A stretch of DNA of 64,000 nucleotides from CAWCWN01 sp963799245 (GTDB lineage: Bacteria > Chloroflexota > Ktedonobacteria > Ktedonobacterales > Ktedonobacteraceae): assembly GCA_963799245.1 (NCBI GenBank), contig CAWCWN010000004.1:744001-808000 (forward strand), written 5' to 3'. Below the pieces are notes generated by a model. That model saw only the letters and a program-made list of their open reading frames with translations. It did not search any database and was not told the origin of the DNA. A program made the translations under genes and the position numbers. The first letter of the stretch is position 1. Every line of letters begins with the position of its first letter. Positions 45,715 to 54,898 of the stretch are shown piece by piece.

Positions 45715-45770
45715 AGGCTATGATTGGGAAAACACACATACGCGTATGTGTGTTTTCCCAATCATAGCCT
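45715..45770. repeat. 56-bp perfect palindrome after nrdJ
   Basis: AGGCTATGATTGGGAAAACA begins the left arm (45715-45742) and its exact complement fills 45743-45770, with no spacer at the centre (ACG|CGT). As RNA it forms a 28-bp hairpin 46 nt downstream of the nrdJ stop; no T-tract follows. The remainder of the 400-bp gap to 46071 shows no recognisable gene; a 107-codon minus-strand frame there has no similarity I can name. Confidence 0.8.
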
Positions 45771-46071
45771 GGCTAGCTGGGTAACCACAGGGACACCTCA
45801 TGCAGTAGGCCTGTCATCCTACCTTCTGTCCGCGATCGCTGCTGCGATAAACGCCGCGTCCTCTCCGACACCCTATAACAGTGCAGATTTCCTCTGATAG
45901 TCGAATGGCCCGACCCCTGCTCCCAGTCCCAATTCAAAGCGTCCGCCAGAATGGCATTGAGTACTAGTGACCTGGGGGTGCTCTGCAGCGTTCTAATCTT
46001 ATGAAAGCAAAGGAGCCCGCAAACGTTAGTCGGCTCAAGCTCTGGTCGCTGGACAACAGAGCCTGAACAAG

Positions 46072-47343
46072 ATGCGTCAACCGGCGTGGGAAGCACGAGG
46101 CGATACTACTGTGGGCGGTAATCAGCCATCTACAAAGCGGGGAATTCGACCAGATTCGCCAGCAACCAGACCTCGGCGAACCTGGCAACTGGGCCAGAGA
46201 GCGGCACAGGTAGCCCTCGCCTTCTTGCTGGGCGCAGGCTGTTTTCTGTCATTTTTTCCCTGGGGACGGGCTTTTACACGCAGCGCCTTGCTGCTCCCGG
46301 CGCTGATTAGCGCCTCTGAACCCGCACCGCTGGTGCTTGCTGGCGACTCCGTTCGCTTCATGCGCATCACAATTTCCTCTACCGTCGGCCCGGTCTTTCT
46401 GGATATCTATGAGCCGACCACACCACCGCCGCCGATCCCTGGTGGGCGTGAGGCCGTCATCACCCTTTTGGGCGCTGGTGATAACCGCGCTCTCCCGCAG
46501 TTCATCAACTTTGCGCAAGCTTTTGCGCACGAGGGCATCGTCGTCGTCAATGTCGGGACGCCAACGCTCTTCAACTTCCAGGTCTCGGCGCAGGACGGTG
46601 AGGCTGTGGTGCAGGCGTTCGAGCTCTTGGAGCATTGGCCGGGCGTGGACCCACATCGCATCGGCATCATCCCTTTCAGTGTCGGCGATTTGCCGGCCTG
46701 CGTTGCTGCAGCCGACGCGCGCATCCGCGACCGCGTGGCGTTTCTCGGTGTCCTTGGCGGCTATTTTGACGTGACCAGCCTGCTCCGCACCGTTGGCAGG
46801 CGCGCCCAGGATGTTAATGGCCAGACACAGCCCTGGCAGCCTATCTCCACAGATCTCTATGTGCTGGCCAGAACTGTGAGCGGCCTGCTCTCGCCTGCTG
46901 AAAATAAGCTCCTGCAGAAGGCGTTCCCTCTTAACAATATCGGTCCCCCATTGACCGTGCAGCAACAGGCGCAGCTCTCACCAGACGCCGCTGCGATCTA
47001 TCATCTGCTGGAAGGCGATGAGCCCGGCAGCGTAGACCGTAATCTTGCTGCTCTCTCGCCCCAGATGAAAGCGCTGCTCACCCAGCTCTCACCGATGTCG
47101 GTCATCAACCAAATTCACGCTCCGATCCAATTGCTGCACGACCGCAATGATCCCTCCATACCGTTCACCCAGGCTCAGGAATTTGCAGCGGCGCTTGCTC
47201 GCATCCATCACCCCTACGACTTTGCCGCCTATACCATCTTCTCGCACGTACAGGTAAAGTCGAACCTCGACCTGGTGCAATTGCTGAGCGATGGCAGCAA
47301 GCTGTTTCAGACTCTCTACAGTATTCTGCTGGTTGGCTCCTGA
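46072..47343 (+). CDS. Alpha/beta hydrolase, membrane-anchored or secreted
   Basis: 423 residues. A polar, Arg-rich N-terminus of 40 residues precedes a hydrophobic segment (QVALAFLLGAGCFLSFF), then an extracytoplasmic alpha/beta-hydrolase fold. AVITLLGAGDNRALP is the oxyanion turn, GIIPFSVGDLPACV the nucleophile elbow (Ser in FSVG, first Gly replaced), and NQIHAPIQLLHDRNDPSIPF the Asp loop. The catalytic His is likely in FSHVQ. Resembles dienelactone-hydrolase/S9-type proteins; substrate unknown. Confidence 0.75.
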   Translation: MRQPAWEARGDTTVGGNQPSTKRGIRPDSPATRPRRTWQLGQRAAQVALAFLLGAGCFLSFFPWGRAFTRSALLLPALISASEPAPLVLAGDSVRFMRITISSTVGPVFLDIYEPTTPPPPIPGGREAVITLLGAGDNRALPQFINFAQAFAHEGIVVVNVGTPTLFNFQVSAQDGEAVVQAFELLEHWPGVDPHRIGIIPFSVGDLPACVAAADARIRDRVAFLGVLGGYFDVTSLLRTVGRRAQDVNGQTQPWQPISTDLYVLARTVSGLLSPAENKLLQKAFPLNNIGPPLTVQQQAQLSPDAAAIYHLLEGDEPGSVDRNLAALSPQMKALLTQLSPMSVINQIHAPIQLLHDRNDPSIPFTQAQEFAAALARIHHPYDFAAYTIFSHVQVKSNLDLVQLLSDGSKLFQTLYSILLVGS

Positions 47344-47376
47344 TCGTGATAGGGGAGCAGGAAGCGAGGAACGACG

Positions 47377-47661
47377 ATGCTGATCCTCTCACTCTTCTGG
47401 TTGTTGATTGGCTTACTCATCGGTGCGCTGGCGAACACGGCGAAGCTGCGACCGTTAACATGGGTTCGTGGTGGACGGCTAGGCATGCTCGGTCTCGGTG
47501 CGCTGGTCGCCTTGCTCGGCGGGTGGCTCGGCACGTGGTTGCTCGGCTCACTCTTTGCCACGGCTACCGCCATCTGGATCGCCGTGCTGGGCGTGGCGCT
47601 CCTGCCTCGGCTGATCACGTGGTGTAACTCCTGGCTGCACACCCGGAGCACTGTACCATAA
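47377..47661 (+). CDS. Small membrane protein (three helices)
   Basis: 94 residues. Starts MLILSLFWLLIGLLIGALAN with no polar leader, then a basic loop (RGGRLG) and two more helices. The Gly-rich first helix and GxLxG spacing resemble GlsB/YeaQ/YmgE-type stress membrane proteins. Its ATG lies 34 nt after the hydrolase stop with GAGGAACGACG upstream, so they are probably co-transcribed. Function unknown. Confidence 0.65.
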   Translation: MLILSLFWLLIGLLIGALANTAKLRPLTWVRGGRLGMLGLGALVALLGGWLGTWLLGSLFATATAIWIAVLGVALLPRLITWCNSWLHTRSTVP

Positions 47662-47662
47662 A

Positions 47663-47860
47663 GGCATGAGCCAGAATCAATGCAACACTGAGATTGAGCA
47701 GGCCGGCGGCTTTATCAGCGCGATTGGTGCGATTGCCACGCCCAAAGACGATAGTACGCTGAGCCGTCAGGCCCCCGTTAGGGAGTACACCGGGAATGAA
47801 CCAACCTTTCAGTTGTATATGATCTTCCCGGCTGGGGAAAGTCACATACTTAAATTGCAT
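47663..47860 (-). pseudogene. N-terminal fragment of an alpha/beta hydrolase
   Basis: About 60 residues: YVTFPSREDHIQLKGWFIPG, then RTIVFGRGNRTNRADKAAGLLNLSVALI. They match the start of alpha/beta hydrolases in which the oxyanion segment would read RTIVLVHGNRTNRAD; here the HG motif is lost (GRG) and the nucleophile part is absent. It is a decayed relic unrelated in position to the intact hydrolase at 46072. Confidence 0.7.
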
Positions 47861-47902
47861 AACCCTCCTCAACAACCGAGAAACGTTATCGGAAGAGGCG
47901 CT

Positions 47903-48769
47903 TCACAGGTCCCGCCGCTGAAAGCATATCGCGCCTAATACTGGCAGGGCGATGCAGTAGAGCACGGCCCAGGCCAGCAGTGCCGGCGGTATAGGCTGTG
48001 TCGAGGTAAAAGGTGTGTTCAAGCTGCCGACAAAGCCCTGTTCCTGGAGCAGGTTGAAGACAAAAGGAGGGATCAGGTAGTACGAGGCCCCGTGCCAGAG
48101 GGCATCGGTCGGAATCACCAGGTTGACGAGCGTCACGATATTTTGCGCCGTCGTGCTAGGCCTCGTCGTAAGCAGCTGTACAAAACTGGTGAGGGGCGCG
48201 CCGATAAAGAGCATAATCGCCACGGCTCCATTGACGAGGGTGGGCAGCAGCGTACTGCCCAGCGTTGTCAAGGCCAGCAGTACCAGCGTGCTCAGTTCAA
48301 GCATCCCCAGGGCCTGCAGCGCCTGCGCAGGGAAGTAGCCTGTTTTCCAGTAGATCAGGCCCAAAAAGGTAAAAACCAGCATGGCCGTGTAGACGCACAG
48401 GATCAACGCGTAGCCCAGCCACTTCCCGAAGATGATCTCCGCTCGGCGCAGTGGCTTCGCAACGACCACAGCAAAGGTGCCGTTCTCTATCTCCATAGAG
48501 GTCATGCCTATGGATAAAACGATGGTCATCGCCCCACTCAGCAGATAGGCGGCCCAGACAGAGAGGATGGAAATGCTCAGATCAAATTCCAGCAGGTTCA
48601 ACTGCGGATCACTGCGAGACGCGGCGACCGCGACCTGTCCGTTGTAGGCAGCGTTGAGCAGGAGCGCGAAAAGTACCAGCAGCAATATATCCAGCAATAA
48701 CATCGCCAGCAAGAGCCAGCGATGGAAGGCCTCCTGAATCGTGAAGCGGGCTATCAACAACGGACCCAT
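47903..48769 (-). CDS. ABC-2 type transporter permease
   Basis: 288 residues from ATG 48769 (TAAGGAG 7 nt upstream). Six membrane helices (e.g. WLLLAMLLLDILLLVLFALLL, LNLLEFDLSISILSVWAAYLLSGAMTIVLS) with a cytoplasmic turn FAVVVAKPLRRAEIIFGKWLG, the coupling element common to ABC-2 permeases. It follows the ATPase by 23 nt and is the last gene of a sigma/partner/ATPase/permease operon. The substrate is unknown. Confidence 0.88.
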   Translation of the reverse strand: MGPLLIARFTIQEAFHRWLLLAMLLLDILLLVLFALLLNAAYNGQVAVAASRSDPQLNLLEFDLSISILSVWAAYLLSGAMTIVLSIGMTSMEIENGTFAVVVAKPLRRAEIIFGKWLGYALILCVYTAMLVFTFLGLIYWKTGYFPAQALQALGMLELSTLVLLALTTLGSTLLPTLVNGAVAIMLFIGAPLTSFVQLLTTRPSTTAQNIVTLVNLVIPTDALWHGASYYLIPPFVFNLLQEQGFVGSLNTPFTSTQPIPPALLAWAVLYCIALPVLGAICFQRRDL

Positions 48770-48792
48770 GACAAACTCCTTAAAAAAAGGTG

Positions 48793-49734
48793 CTAATCTC
48801 CTTGCTTCAAGGCATCGATCGTCTGGAAAAAGACTTGCTCGAGCGAGAGGCGTCGAGGCGCCAGTGCGTAGAGCCGCGCCCTGCAAGCATGCACAATATC
48901 CGCGATATCAGCCGCCTGCTCATCCCGCTGTACTTCGATCAGGAGACAGCGCGGATCACTTTCCTCTCGCTCGAGCGCGAGCCCGGCGGAGTTGAGGCGC
49001 TGAAGCAGCGCCTCGCTGACATGGTCGACGCGCACCTCAAACATCTTCTTCTTGTCAAAGAGCTCGGCAGGCGCGCCAACCTTCAAGATGCGCCCCTGGT
49101 TGATGATCGCGACCCGGTCACAAATTGCCTCTACATCGGCCAGCAAGTGCGAATTGAGGAAGATGCTTGTGCCCTCGGCCTTCAGCTCGCGCAGCAGTTC
49201 ACGCATATCGCGCTGGCCGACGGGATCGAGTCCGGAGACAAGTTCGTCGAGTATAACTAAAGCCGGCCTGTTGATGATGGCCTGGGCCAGTCCGAGCCGC
49301 TGCAACATGCCTTTAGAAAACGTGCCCAGCTTCTGGCGCTCGCGCCCGGCCAGGCCGACCATTGCCAGCACCTCCTCGCAACGCCTGGCCAGCATGCCAC
49401 CGCGCAAGCCGTAGAGCCGGCCATGAAATTCCAGGAAGTCCCGCGCTGTGAGCCAGCGATGAAAAGAGGGGAGCTCGGGTAAATAACCAACATTACGCCG
49501 GCTCTCTGTATGGCTGACAGGCTGCCCAAGCACGCGCACCGTCCCTCTGGTAGGAGCGACCAGCCCGGTGAGGATCTTCACCACGGTACTCTTGCCCGCG
49601 CCGTTTGGACCAAGAAAACCGAACGCCTCGCCGCGGTAGGTGACGAGGCTAATATCATCTACCGCAATGATCTGCTGGTAGACCTTGCGCAGGCCCTCTA
49701 TCTCCACAGCGGGCGCGCGAGTGTTCTCGCTCAA
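48793..49734 (-). CDS. ABC transporter ATP-binding protein
   Basis: 313 residues from TTG 49734, chosen because AAGGAG lies 9 nt upstream and family similarity begins at VEIEGLRKVY; an open frame to 49830 continues through a hairpin and is rejected as start. Walker A GPNGAGKST, Q-loop LPE, signature TFSKGMLQRLGLA (LSKGM in place of LSGGQ, frequent in CcmA/DrrA-type exporters), Walker B LVILDELVSGLDP, H-loop NSHLL. The C-terminal 80 residues are the accessory domain of DrrA/NatA-like ATPases. Confidence 0.92.
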   Translation of the reverse strand: MSENTRAPAVEIEGLRKVYQQIIAVDDISLVTYRGEAFGFLGPNGAGKSTVVKILTGLVAPTRGTVRVLGQPVSHTESRRNVGYLPELPSFHRWLTARDFLEFHGRLYGLRGGMLARRCEEVLAMVGLAGRERQKLGTFSKGMLQRLGLAQAIINRPALVILDELVSGLDPVGQRDMRELLRELKAEGTSIFLNSHLLADVEAICDRVAIINQGRILKVGAPAELFDKKKMFEVRVDHVSEALLQRLNSAGLALEREESDPRCLLIEVQRDEQAADIADIVHACRARLYALAPRRLSLEQVFFQTIDALKQGD

Positions 49735-49753
49735 TGCAGAAGGCTCCTTATGG

Positions 49754-49778
49754 CGCGGTCGAGAAAATCTCGACCGCG
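49754..49778 (-). promoter_or_regulatory. Hairpin between the sigma-partner gene and the ABC ATPase
   Basis: CGCGGTCGAGA (49754-49764) pairs perfectly with 49768-49778, loop AAA. It lies 11 nt before the Shine-Dalgarno AAGGAG of the ATPase gene, so it may attenuate read-through or affect its translation. It is one reason for preferring the TTG start at 49734. Confidence 0.5.
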
Positions 49779-49826
49779 TGTCAAGGGCTGAATTCCTACT
49801 CATGTGTCTGTACCTATCTCGCTCCG

Positions 49827-51092
49827 TCAACGCAATGAGTTCGCCGACGATATCAACTGCCTGCTATCCGAGACCGTGCCTCCCACTGCATAAATGATAC
49901 CATGCGTTTGCCAGACGACCGCGCTGCCGGCGGGGAACCTCTTCAGCTGTTTGATGGTGGTTGTAATGCTTCGGGTGAGCAGCAGGCCCGTTGTGCCGTG
50001 AACCGCTATGGACTGTGAGTCCACGCCCTCTGGGACGGGCAGCGGCACCATGCCACTACTCAGATCGATCGCTCTGAGCTGCGCGACAAGCTGTGGCGGC
50101 AGACCAGGCAGCGAGAGTATGAGGTCGCGCAGCTCCTGGAGCGAGACTTTACCCGTGGCGCGTACAACCGGACTGGGAAATTCTACCAGCATGAACTGCG
50201 CGTCTGACTGGTTGCCGTATGCGATTACTACACCGGCGGTAGTGGTGATATCGAAGGTCGCGCCGTCCAGATTGGCGGGTATATTCATATTGTTATAGCC
50301 ATTTTTCACAAAGTACACATGCGCCTTACTCGCGTTAAAGGTAAATGTAGCATGGCCGCCTCCCAGGACGCTATATGCGGGTGCGCCAGAGATGCCACGA
50401 GGCAGCTGGTGTGGCAGCAGGATGGGGAAGCCGAGCAGGTGCGCCGCCTGCGTTTGCGTCAGGTTAGCCTGCGTCTGCAGGCTATGAGCCTGAACCTGGA
50501 GAACGCCAAAGTCCTCCAGCGTTGGCAGCGGGTGCGTGGAAAGGGTCCGTAGATCTTGCGGTGAGACCTGAACCGGCTGGAAATGCTGGACACGGAAGAG
50601 TGAGAGAAGCTGACTCGCCAGTGCCCCGCTGTTTGGCAGGAGCAGCAGAGCGACCAGTAGCGCTGCCACCACAGCGACCAGCCAGCTGCGGCGCGTGCGG
50701 TACCATTTTTGCGCCACAATTTTGCGCGCCGGCAGGACCTGGACAGGCGCTCTCCTGGCAGAAGCTGCCTTGAGCGCGGGGCTTTGTGGTGTATCGACCG
50801 CCATCGCTGGCTGAGAAAACCCGGCTTCGCTCTCCAGCCCTGCCGCTTTCACCACCGCCATGGCATCAAGCATCTGCCGCAGGCGCGTGACCTCGGCCGG
50901 CTGTACACTCGCATGATCTTCCTGCTGGTAGACCTCATTGACTTCCAGCAGCATGCGCTCTAACACGTGATCCTGCTCGGCCTCGCTCAGAATAGTGGCT
51001 ATGCTGGCGAGATCACCGCTCTCCATAGCGCTGATATAGCGCTGCAATGCCTGGACGTGCCGCCACATCGCAGGGGTTAGCTGTTCATTCAT
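49827..51092 (-). CDS. Membrane-anchored anti-sigma-like protein (DUF4367-type)
   Basis: 421 residues. N-terminal cytoplasmic part of about 130 residues, helical (MWRHVQALQRYISAMESGD, then VTRLRQMLDAMAVV), one transmembrane helix at about 133-153 (WLVAVVAALLVALLLLP), and an outer domain whose core (GFPILLPHQLPRGISG) resembles DUF4367. Its start overlaps the end of the sigma factor gene (8 nt). This arrangement suggests control of the sigma factor by an outside signal. The classical zinc HxxxCxxC anti-sigma motif is not seen. Confidence 0.75.
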   Translation of the reverse strand: MNEQLTPAMWRHVQALQRYISAMESGDLASIATILSEAEQDHVLERMLLEVNEVYQQEDHASVQPAEVTRLRQMLDAMAVVKAAGLESEAGFSQPAMAVDTPQSPALKAASARRAPVQVLPARKIVAQKWYRTRRSWLVAVVAALLVALLLLPNSGALASQLLSLFRVQHFQPVQVSPQDLRTLSTHPLPTLEDFGVLQVQAHSLQTQANLTQTQAAHLLGFPILLPHQLPRGISGAPAYSVLGGGHATFTFNASKAHVYFVKNGYNNMNIPANLDGATFDITTTAGVVIAYGNQSDAQFMLVEFPSPVVRATGKVSLQELRDLILSLPGLPPQLVAQLRAIDLSSGMVPLPVPEGVDSQSIAVHGTTGLLLTRSITTTIKQLKRFPAGSAVVWQTHGIIYAVGGTVSDSRQLISSANSLR

Positions 51093-51738
51093 TACCGTCT
51101 CCTTCCTGCAGCTTCATGTTCTGCTCACGCCACGCCAGGCGCAAGCGCTGCAAAGCGCGGTGAAGCCTTACGCGTGCTGCTACGGGCGTAATGCCAAACT
51201 TCTCAGCCAGCGCTTCTCTTTCAAAACCATAGAGGAACGCCAGCAATAACAGCTGCCGATCCTCCAGCGAGACCAGCGAAAGCAACAGCACAGCCTGTTC
51301 ATTCGCCGCAAAGTCCTGTTCTGGTCCTGCGGACTGACATGCCGTGAGCTGGTCAAACAGCTCATCGTCACTCAAGGGCTCGGACTGCGCGTGAGCCAGC
51401 TCTCCAATAAATAATTCCCGCCGGGAACGCTTCGCCTTCTCAACTTTTTTGCGCTTGATGATATTTACGGCGATACCTAAAAGCCATGCCACAGGCTGGC
51501 CGCTGGAGTTGAAGCGGTCAGCGTGCTCAAGCGCTTCGATGACCACCTCCTGTAATACCTCGACCGCCGCCGCGGCTACCTCTTCGCCGCTGGCAAGACC
51601 CATACGTTGCACATAGACGCGCAGGGTCGCGAGAAGCGCTGCGGCATTTTCAGCGATACAATCAAAGATACGCTGCTTACTGGCAGCAGCGGATGCTACA
51701 AAGGCCGCGTCAGGATGTATCTCCTGTTCCATCTGCAA
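51085..51738 (-). CDS. ECF-type RNA polymerase sigma factor
   Basis: 217 residues. Region 2-like helices at about 20-100 (VLQEVVIEALEHADRFNSSGQPVAWLLGIAVNIIKRKK) and region 4 near the C-terminus (LSLVSLEDRQLLLLAFLYGFEREALAEKFGITPVAARVRLHRALQ), the helix-turn-helix for -35 recognition. It heads an operon with the membrane partner and ABC exporter. The promoter recognised is unknown. Confidence 0.9.
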   Translation of the reverse strand: MQMEQEIHPDAAFVASAAASKQRIFDCIAENAAALLATLRVYVQRMGLASGEEVAAAAVEVLQEVVIEALEHADRFNSSGQPVAWLLGIAVNIIKRKKVEKAKRSRRELFIGELAHAQSEPLSDDELFDQLTACQSAGPEQDFAANEQAVLLLSLVSLEDRQLLLLAFLYGFEREALAEKFGITPVAARVRLHRALQRLRLAWREQNMKLQEGDGNE

Positions 51739-51920
51739 GTCCTTCAGACTCTGTATGAGACATTGGTTATGGTTCCCACTATACTCTTCAACCTTAGGCC
51801 AGAAAATGTTACATTACCATCAGCGTGCGCGTAGTGGCAGCGGCGGCATTCTTGCGCGGGTAATAACTGCCTGCTATAGTATAAAATGAGCAGTGCAACA
51901 AGAGAAAGGCAAGGAACGTC

Positions 51921-53417
51921 ATGGCCACGCTGAACAGGGAAGACGCCGGATCCGTCTCTCCGCGTCGCCCCACAAACGAGCTTCCCCGCCTCCACTGGAG
52001 GCGCATCGTCGCGATCAGCATCTTCGCCTTCGCCTTAAATTTTCACTGGGCGGCCCTCGGCATCATCGTTATTCCCAGCCAGGTATACAAGCTCGCCGGT
52101 AATCTGGATAAGGGGACCGCGCTGGCATTTGTGCTGGTTCCCGGGGCCTTCGTCTCCCTTTTTGCCAATCCGCTCTTTGGCTGGCTGAGTGATCGAACGC
52201 ACGGCAGACTCGCCGCCTGGGGACGCCGCCGTCCCTATATCCTGGTGGGGACGTTAGTCAATGTTGTCGCCCTGCTCTGGATGGCCTCTGCGCGTGACAT
52301 AGTCTCACTCATGTTTGCCTATATTCTGACGCAGTTCGCCAGCAATGCGGCGCAGGCCCCTTTTCACGCCCTGCTGCCCGACATCGTCCCCTATGAACAG
52401 CGCGGCCTGACTTCAGGGGTGATAGGGCTGCTTTTGATTGCCGGCAACATCGGCGGTGTGATTATCGCTGGACACTTCATCGACGCCAGCCTGCCCTTTC
52501 CAGCGTACCTGCAAGGTCTCTGGATCACTTACGGCATCATCATAGCTATCCTGGTCGTCCTGATGCTGATCACGCTCCTGGCGGTAAAAGAGCGCACTCC
52601 AGCGGCAGTGCAGCCCCTGGTCTCGCCGCGCCGGCAGCGTCCCCGCATATCTCGCTCCTTGCTGCTCACCATAGCTGGAACAGCCGTCGCGTCGCTGCTG
52701 GCCTGGGGCATCATGGCACTCTGGAACAGCTGGCATGTGGCCGGTATCCGGATTGACAGCACCGTCGAACAGGTGGTTCTGGAGCTGTTTGTCACGATAG
52801 GTATCCTGCGCATGTTTGATTTCAACCCGCGGCGCGACCCCGATTTTGCCTGGGTATTCATCACGCGCCTGGTCATGATGATGGGAATCTACACCATCCA
52901 GACCTTCCTGCTGTATTATATGCGCGACGCCGTCGGCGTGGCGCACCCCGAACAGGCCACCACGAATTTCGTGATCCTGGTCTCCCTCACCAGCCTCGTC
53001 ACCGCCTTTGGCGCCGGCTGGCTCTCGGATCGCTTCGGACGCAAACGCCTGGTCTATATCGCCGGCGGCATGATGGCGCTGGTAGGCGCGATCTTCGTCC
53101 TTACACACTCATATCCCATCATCATCGCAGCGGGGGCGCTCTTCGGCCTGGGATATGGGGCTTACCAGAGCGTGGACTGGGCGCTGGTGGCCGACGTATT
53201 ACCCTCTGAGCAAAACTTCGCGCGCGATATGGGGGTGTGGAACATCGCGCTCTCGCTGCCCCAGGTACTCGCCCCCGTACTGGGAGGGCCACTGATAGAC
53301 GCGTTTACACGTTCCGGCAATCCCGTACTGGGCTACCAGCTGCTCTTCGGCATGTCAATCTTCTATTGTGTGCTTGGTACCATCACCGTGCGCTATATTC
53401 GCGGGGTGAAAAGTTAG
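51921..53417 (+). CDS. MFS transporter (SLC45/glycoside-pentoside-like)
   Basis: 498 residues with 12 predicted helices. The loop 2-3 signature GWLSDRTHGRLAAWGRRRPYILVG is typical of sugar-type MFS/SLC45 proteins and is repeated as GWLSDRFGRKRLVYIAGG in the second half. A polar loop of 40 residues (PLVSPRRQRPRISR) separates the halves, and loop 11-12 is long. AGGCAAGGAACGTC precedes ATG 51921. Substrate unknown. Confidence 0.88.
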   Translation: MATLNREDAGSVSPRRPTNELPRLHWRRIVAISIFAFALNFHWAALGIIVIPSQVYKLAGNLDKGTALAFVLVPGAFVSLFANPLFGWLSDRTHGRLAAWGRRRPYILVGTLVNVVALLWMASARDIVSLMFAYILTQFASNAAQAPFHALLPDIVPYEQRGLTSGVIGLLLIAGNIGGVIIAGHFIDASLPFPAYLQGLWITYGIIIAILVVLMLITLLAVKERTPAAVQPLVSPRRQRPRISRSLLLTIAGTAVASLLAWGIMALWNSWHVAGIRIDSTVEQVVLELFVTIGILRMFDFNPRRDPDFAWVFITRLVMMMGIYTIQTFLLYYMRDAVGVAHPEQATTNFVILVSLTSLVTAFGAGWLSDRFGRKRLVYIAGGMMALVGAIFVLTHSYPIIIAAGALFGLGYGAYQSVDWALVADVLPSEQNFARDMGVWNIALSLPQVLAPVLGGPLIDAFTRSGNPVLGYQLLFGMSIFYCVLGTITVRYIRGVKS

Positions 53418-53545
53418 GCCCTGCGCCCTTCTCTGGCCTTTTGCTCGGGGCCAGTAATTCTCCTCTCTGGTGAGCGAAAATGTATGGTTTTTTTAAGGCG
53501 GGAAAAAGCAGCGCAGGCATGGCCATATATCAACATACTCCTTCT

Positions 53546-54385
53546 CTACACCGAGATCATTGGTACGGCTACCAGCGCGATAAGGATACCGATGGCCTGG
53601 ATACGTGTCACGCGCTCGCGCAGCAGGAGCGCCGCCAGCAGCACCGTCGCTGCGGGATAGAGGGAAGAGAGAACAGCCGCGATATCGAGACGGCCGCTGT
53701 GCGCGGCAAGCACGAAAAACGCATTGCCAATGGCATCCAGTACCCCTGCGAGCAAAATAAGAGGCACGACCGCCCTTCCGGGCAGCATCGGCTGGCGGCG
53801 AATCCACGCCAGGGCCAGCAAAAAGATTACCGAGGTGAAACGTGCCATCGCCAGCGGCCAGTAGGTCTCGGAGGGGTTCACACGGCTGATGAGAACGAAG
53901 AAGCAGCCAAAGCCACAGCCGGACAGCAGAGCCAACCCGATCCCCCTGGGGCGCCCCCTGGCCCGTTCCGGGCGTGATATGAGGCCAATCGCGATCAGCG
54001 CCAGCACAAAGCCGCCGAGTTGGAGCGCGGTGGGCAGGCCCGCGATGATGACGCTGAATGTGGCCGGTATGGCCGCGGTCAGCACCGCCGAGACAGGAGC
54101 GACAATCCCCATGCTTCCAACCGCCAGCGCCGAGTAGAACGCGATCAACCCCGTAGCCCCCGCCAGGCCGGCCACTCCTCCCCAGACCAAATCGCGAGTG
54201 GAGGGAAACGGTTCTCTCCAGAGCAGCGCCAGCGCGATAAGCAGCACAAATCCGACCATGTAGGCGGCTATAACGACGCTATAGGCACTGGAGCGCCGCG
54301 AGGCGAGTCCACCATTGAAGTCGCCGCTCCCCCAGCAAAGAGAGGCAGCCAGGCCAAAGATGACGGTAAGGAGGGTGCGACTCAT
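53546..54385 (-). CDS. EamA/DMT-family transporter
   Basis: 279 residues with ten helices in two EamA repeats; each ends in an ALLLRERVTRIQAIGILIALVAV-like helix with a Glu after Leu-rich turns. The first repeat has WGSGDFNGGLASRRSSAY. It exports small metabolites by proton antiport in known members. It stands alone, convergent with the MFS gene. Confidence 0.88.
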   Translation of the reverse strand: MSRTLLTVIFGLAASLCWGSGDFNGGLASRRSSAYSVVIAAYMVGFVLLIALALLWREPFPSTRDLVWGGVAGLAGATGLIAFYSALAVGSMGIVAPVSAVLTAAIPATFSVIIAGLPTALQLGGFVLALIAIGLISRPERARGRPRGIGLALLSGCGFGCFFVLISRVNPSETYWPLAMARFTSVIFLLALAWIRRQPMLPGRAVVPLILLAGVLDAIGNAFFVLAAHSGRLDIAAVLSSLYPAATVLLAALLLRERVTRIQAIGILIALVAVPMISV

Positions 54386-54469
54386 GCTTGTCTCCCTGCG
54401 TTTAAGTTACTACATGCCGCGCTTCTTGCACCCCTATTCTATCGCACGTGGCAACTCAACGTGAGGAAG

Positions 54470-54751
54470 CTAGTAGTTATTATCATCGCCCGAGGTATTT
54501 CCCGCGGGAATCGAGCTTCCGGCCACTATCATTCCAGAGGCCTGACCACTGTCATTTATGCGTACGCGCATCTGCACTGCCAGGCTACCACTGGAATTGG
54601 CGCCCGCTCCGTTAAGCGTGGCGGTTATAATCCAGCGACTCTCTCCAGAGAAGTTGCTCAGAGAGCCAGTATAGAGCTGCTGCCCGCTGCTCAAAGTCAG
54701 GGTCATACGTAAAGTTTTTGCACAGTCCACCTTTACCTGTCGCACGCGCAA
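54470..54751 (-). CDS. Hypothetical protein, possible fragment
   Basis: 93 codons from TTG 54751. A beta-rich sequence with alternating Ser/Thr and hydrophobic residues, ending SSIPAGNTSGDDNNY. No signal peptide and no family recognised. An internal ATG could shorten it to 78 residues. It may be a relic of the C-terminal domain of a secreted protein. Confidence 0.35.
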   Translation of the reverse strand: MRVRQVKVDCAKTLRMTLTLSSGQQLYTGSLSNFSGESRWIITATLNGAGANSSGSLAVQMRVRINDSGQASGMIVAGSSIPAGNTSGDDNNY

Positions 54752-54898
54752 TTGAGGTGGATGGTGTTACCCGCTAACGCGCGCAAGCAACAAAGAAAGG
54801 TAGACAGCAAATGCTGGATGATAGATATTTGTGCATCCTTGTATACTATGAGTATGTCAGGGGTTGTGGCAGTGCTTACTTACCTCAAGGAGGATGCC

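Noticed and set aside
45773..46096. 107-codon minus-strand frame after the palindrome
   Set aside because: No ribosome site and no recognisable similarity; it runs opposite the start of the hydrolase gene.
49735..49830. Longer N-terminus for the ABC ATPase from TTG 49830
   Set aside because: The extension runs through an 11-bp hairpin and lacks similarity; AAGGAG before TTG 49734 decides the start.
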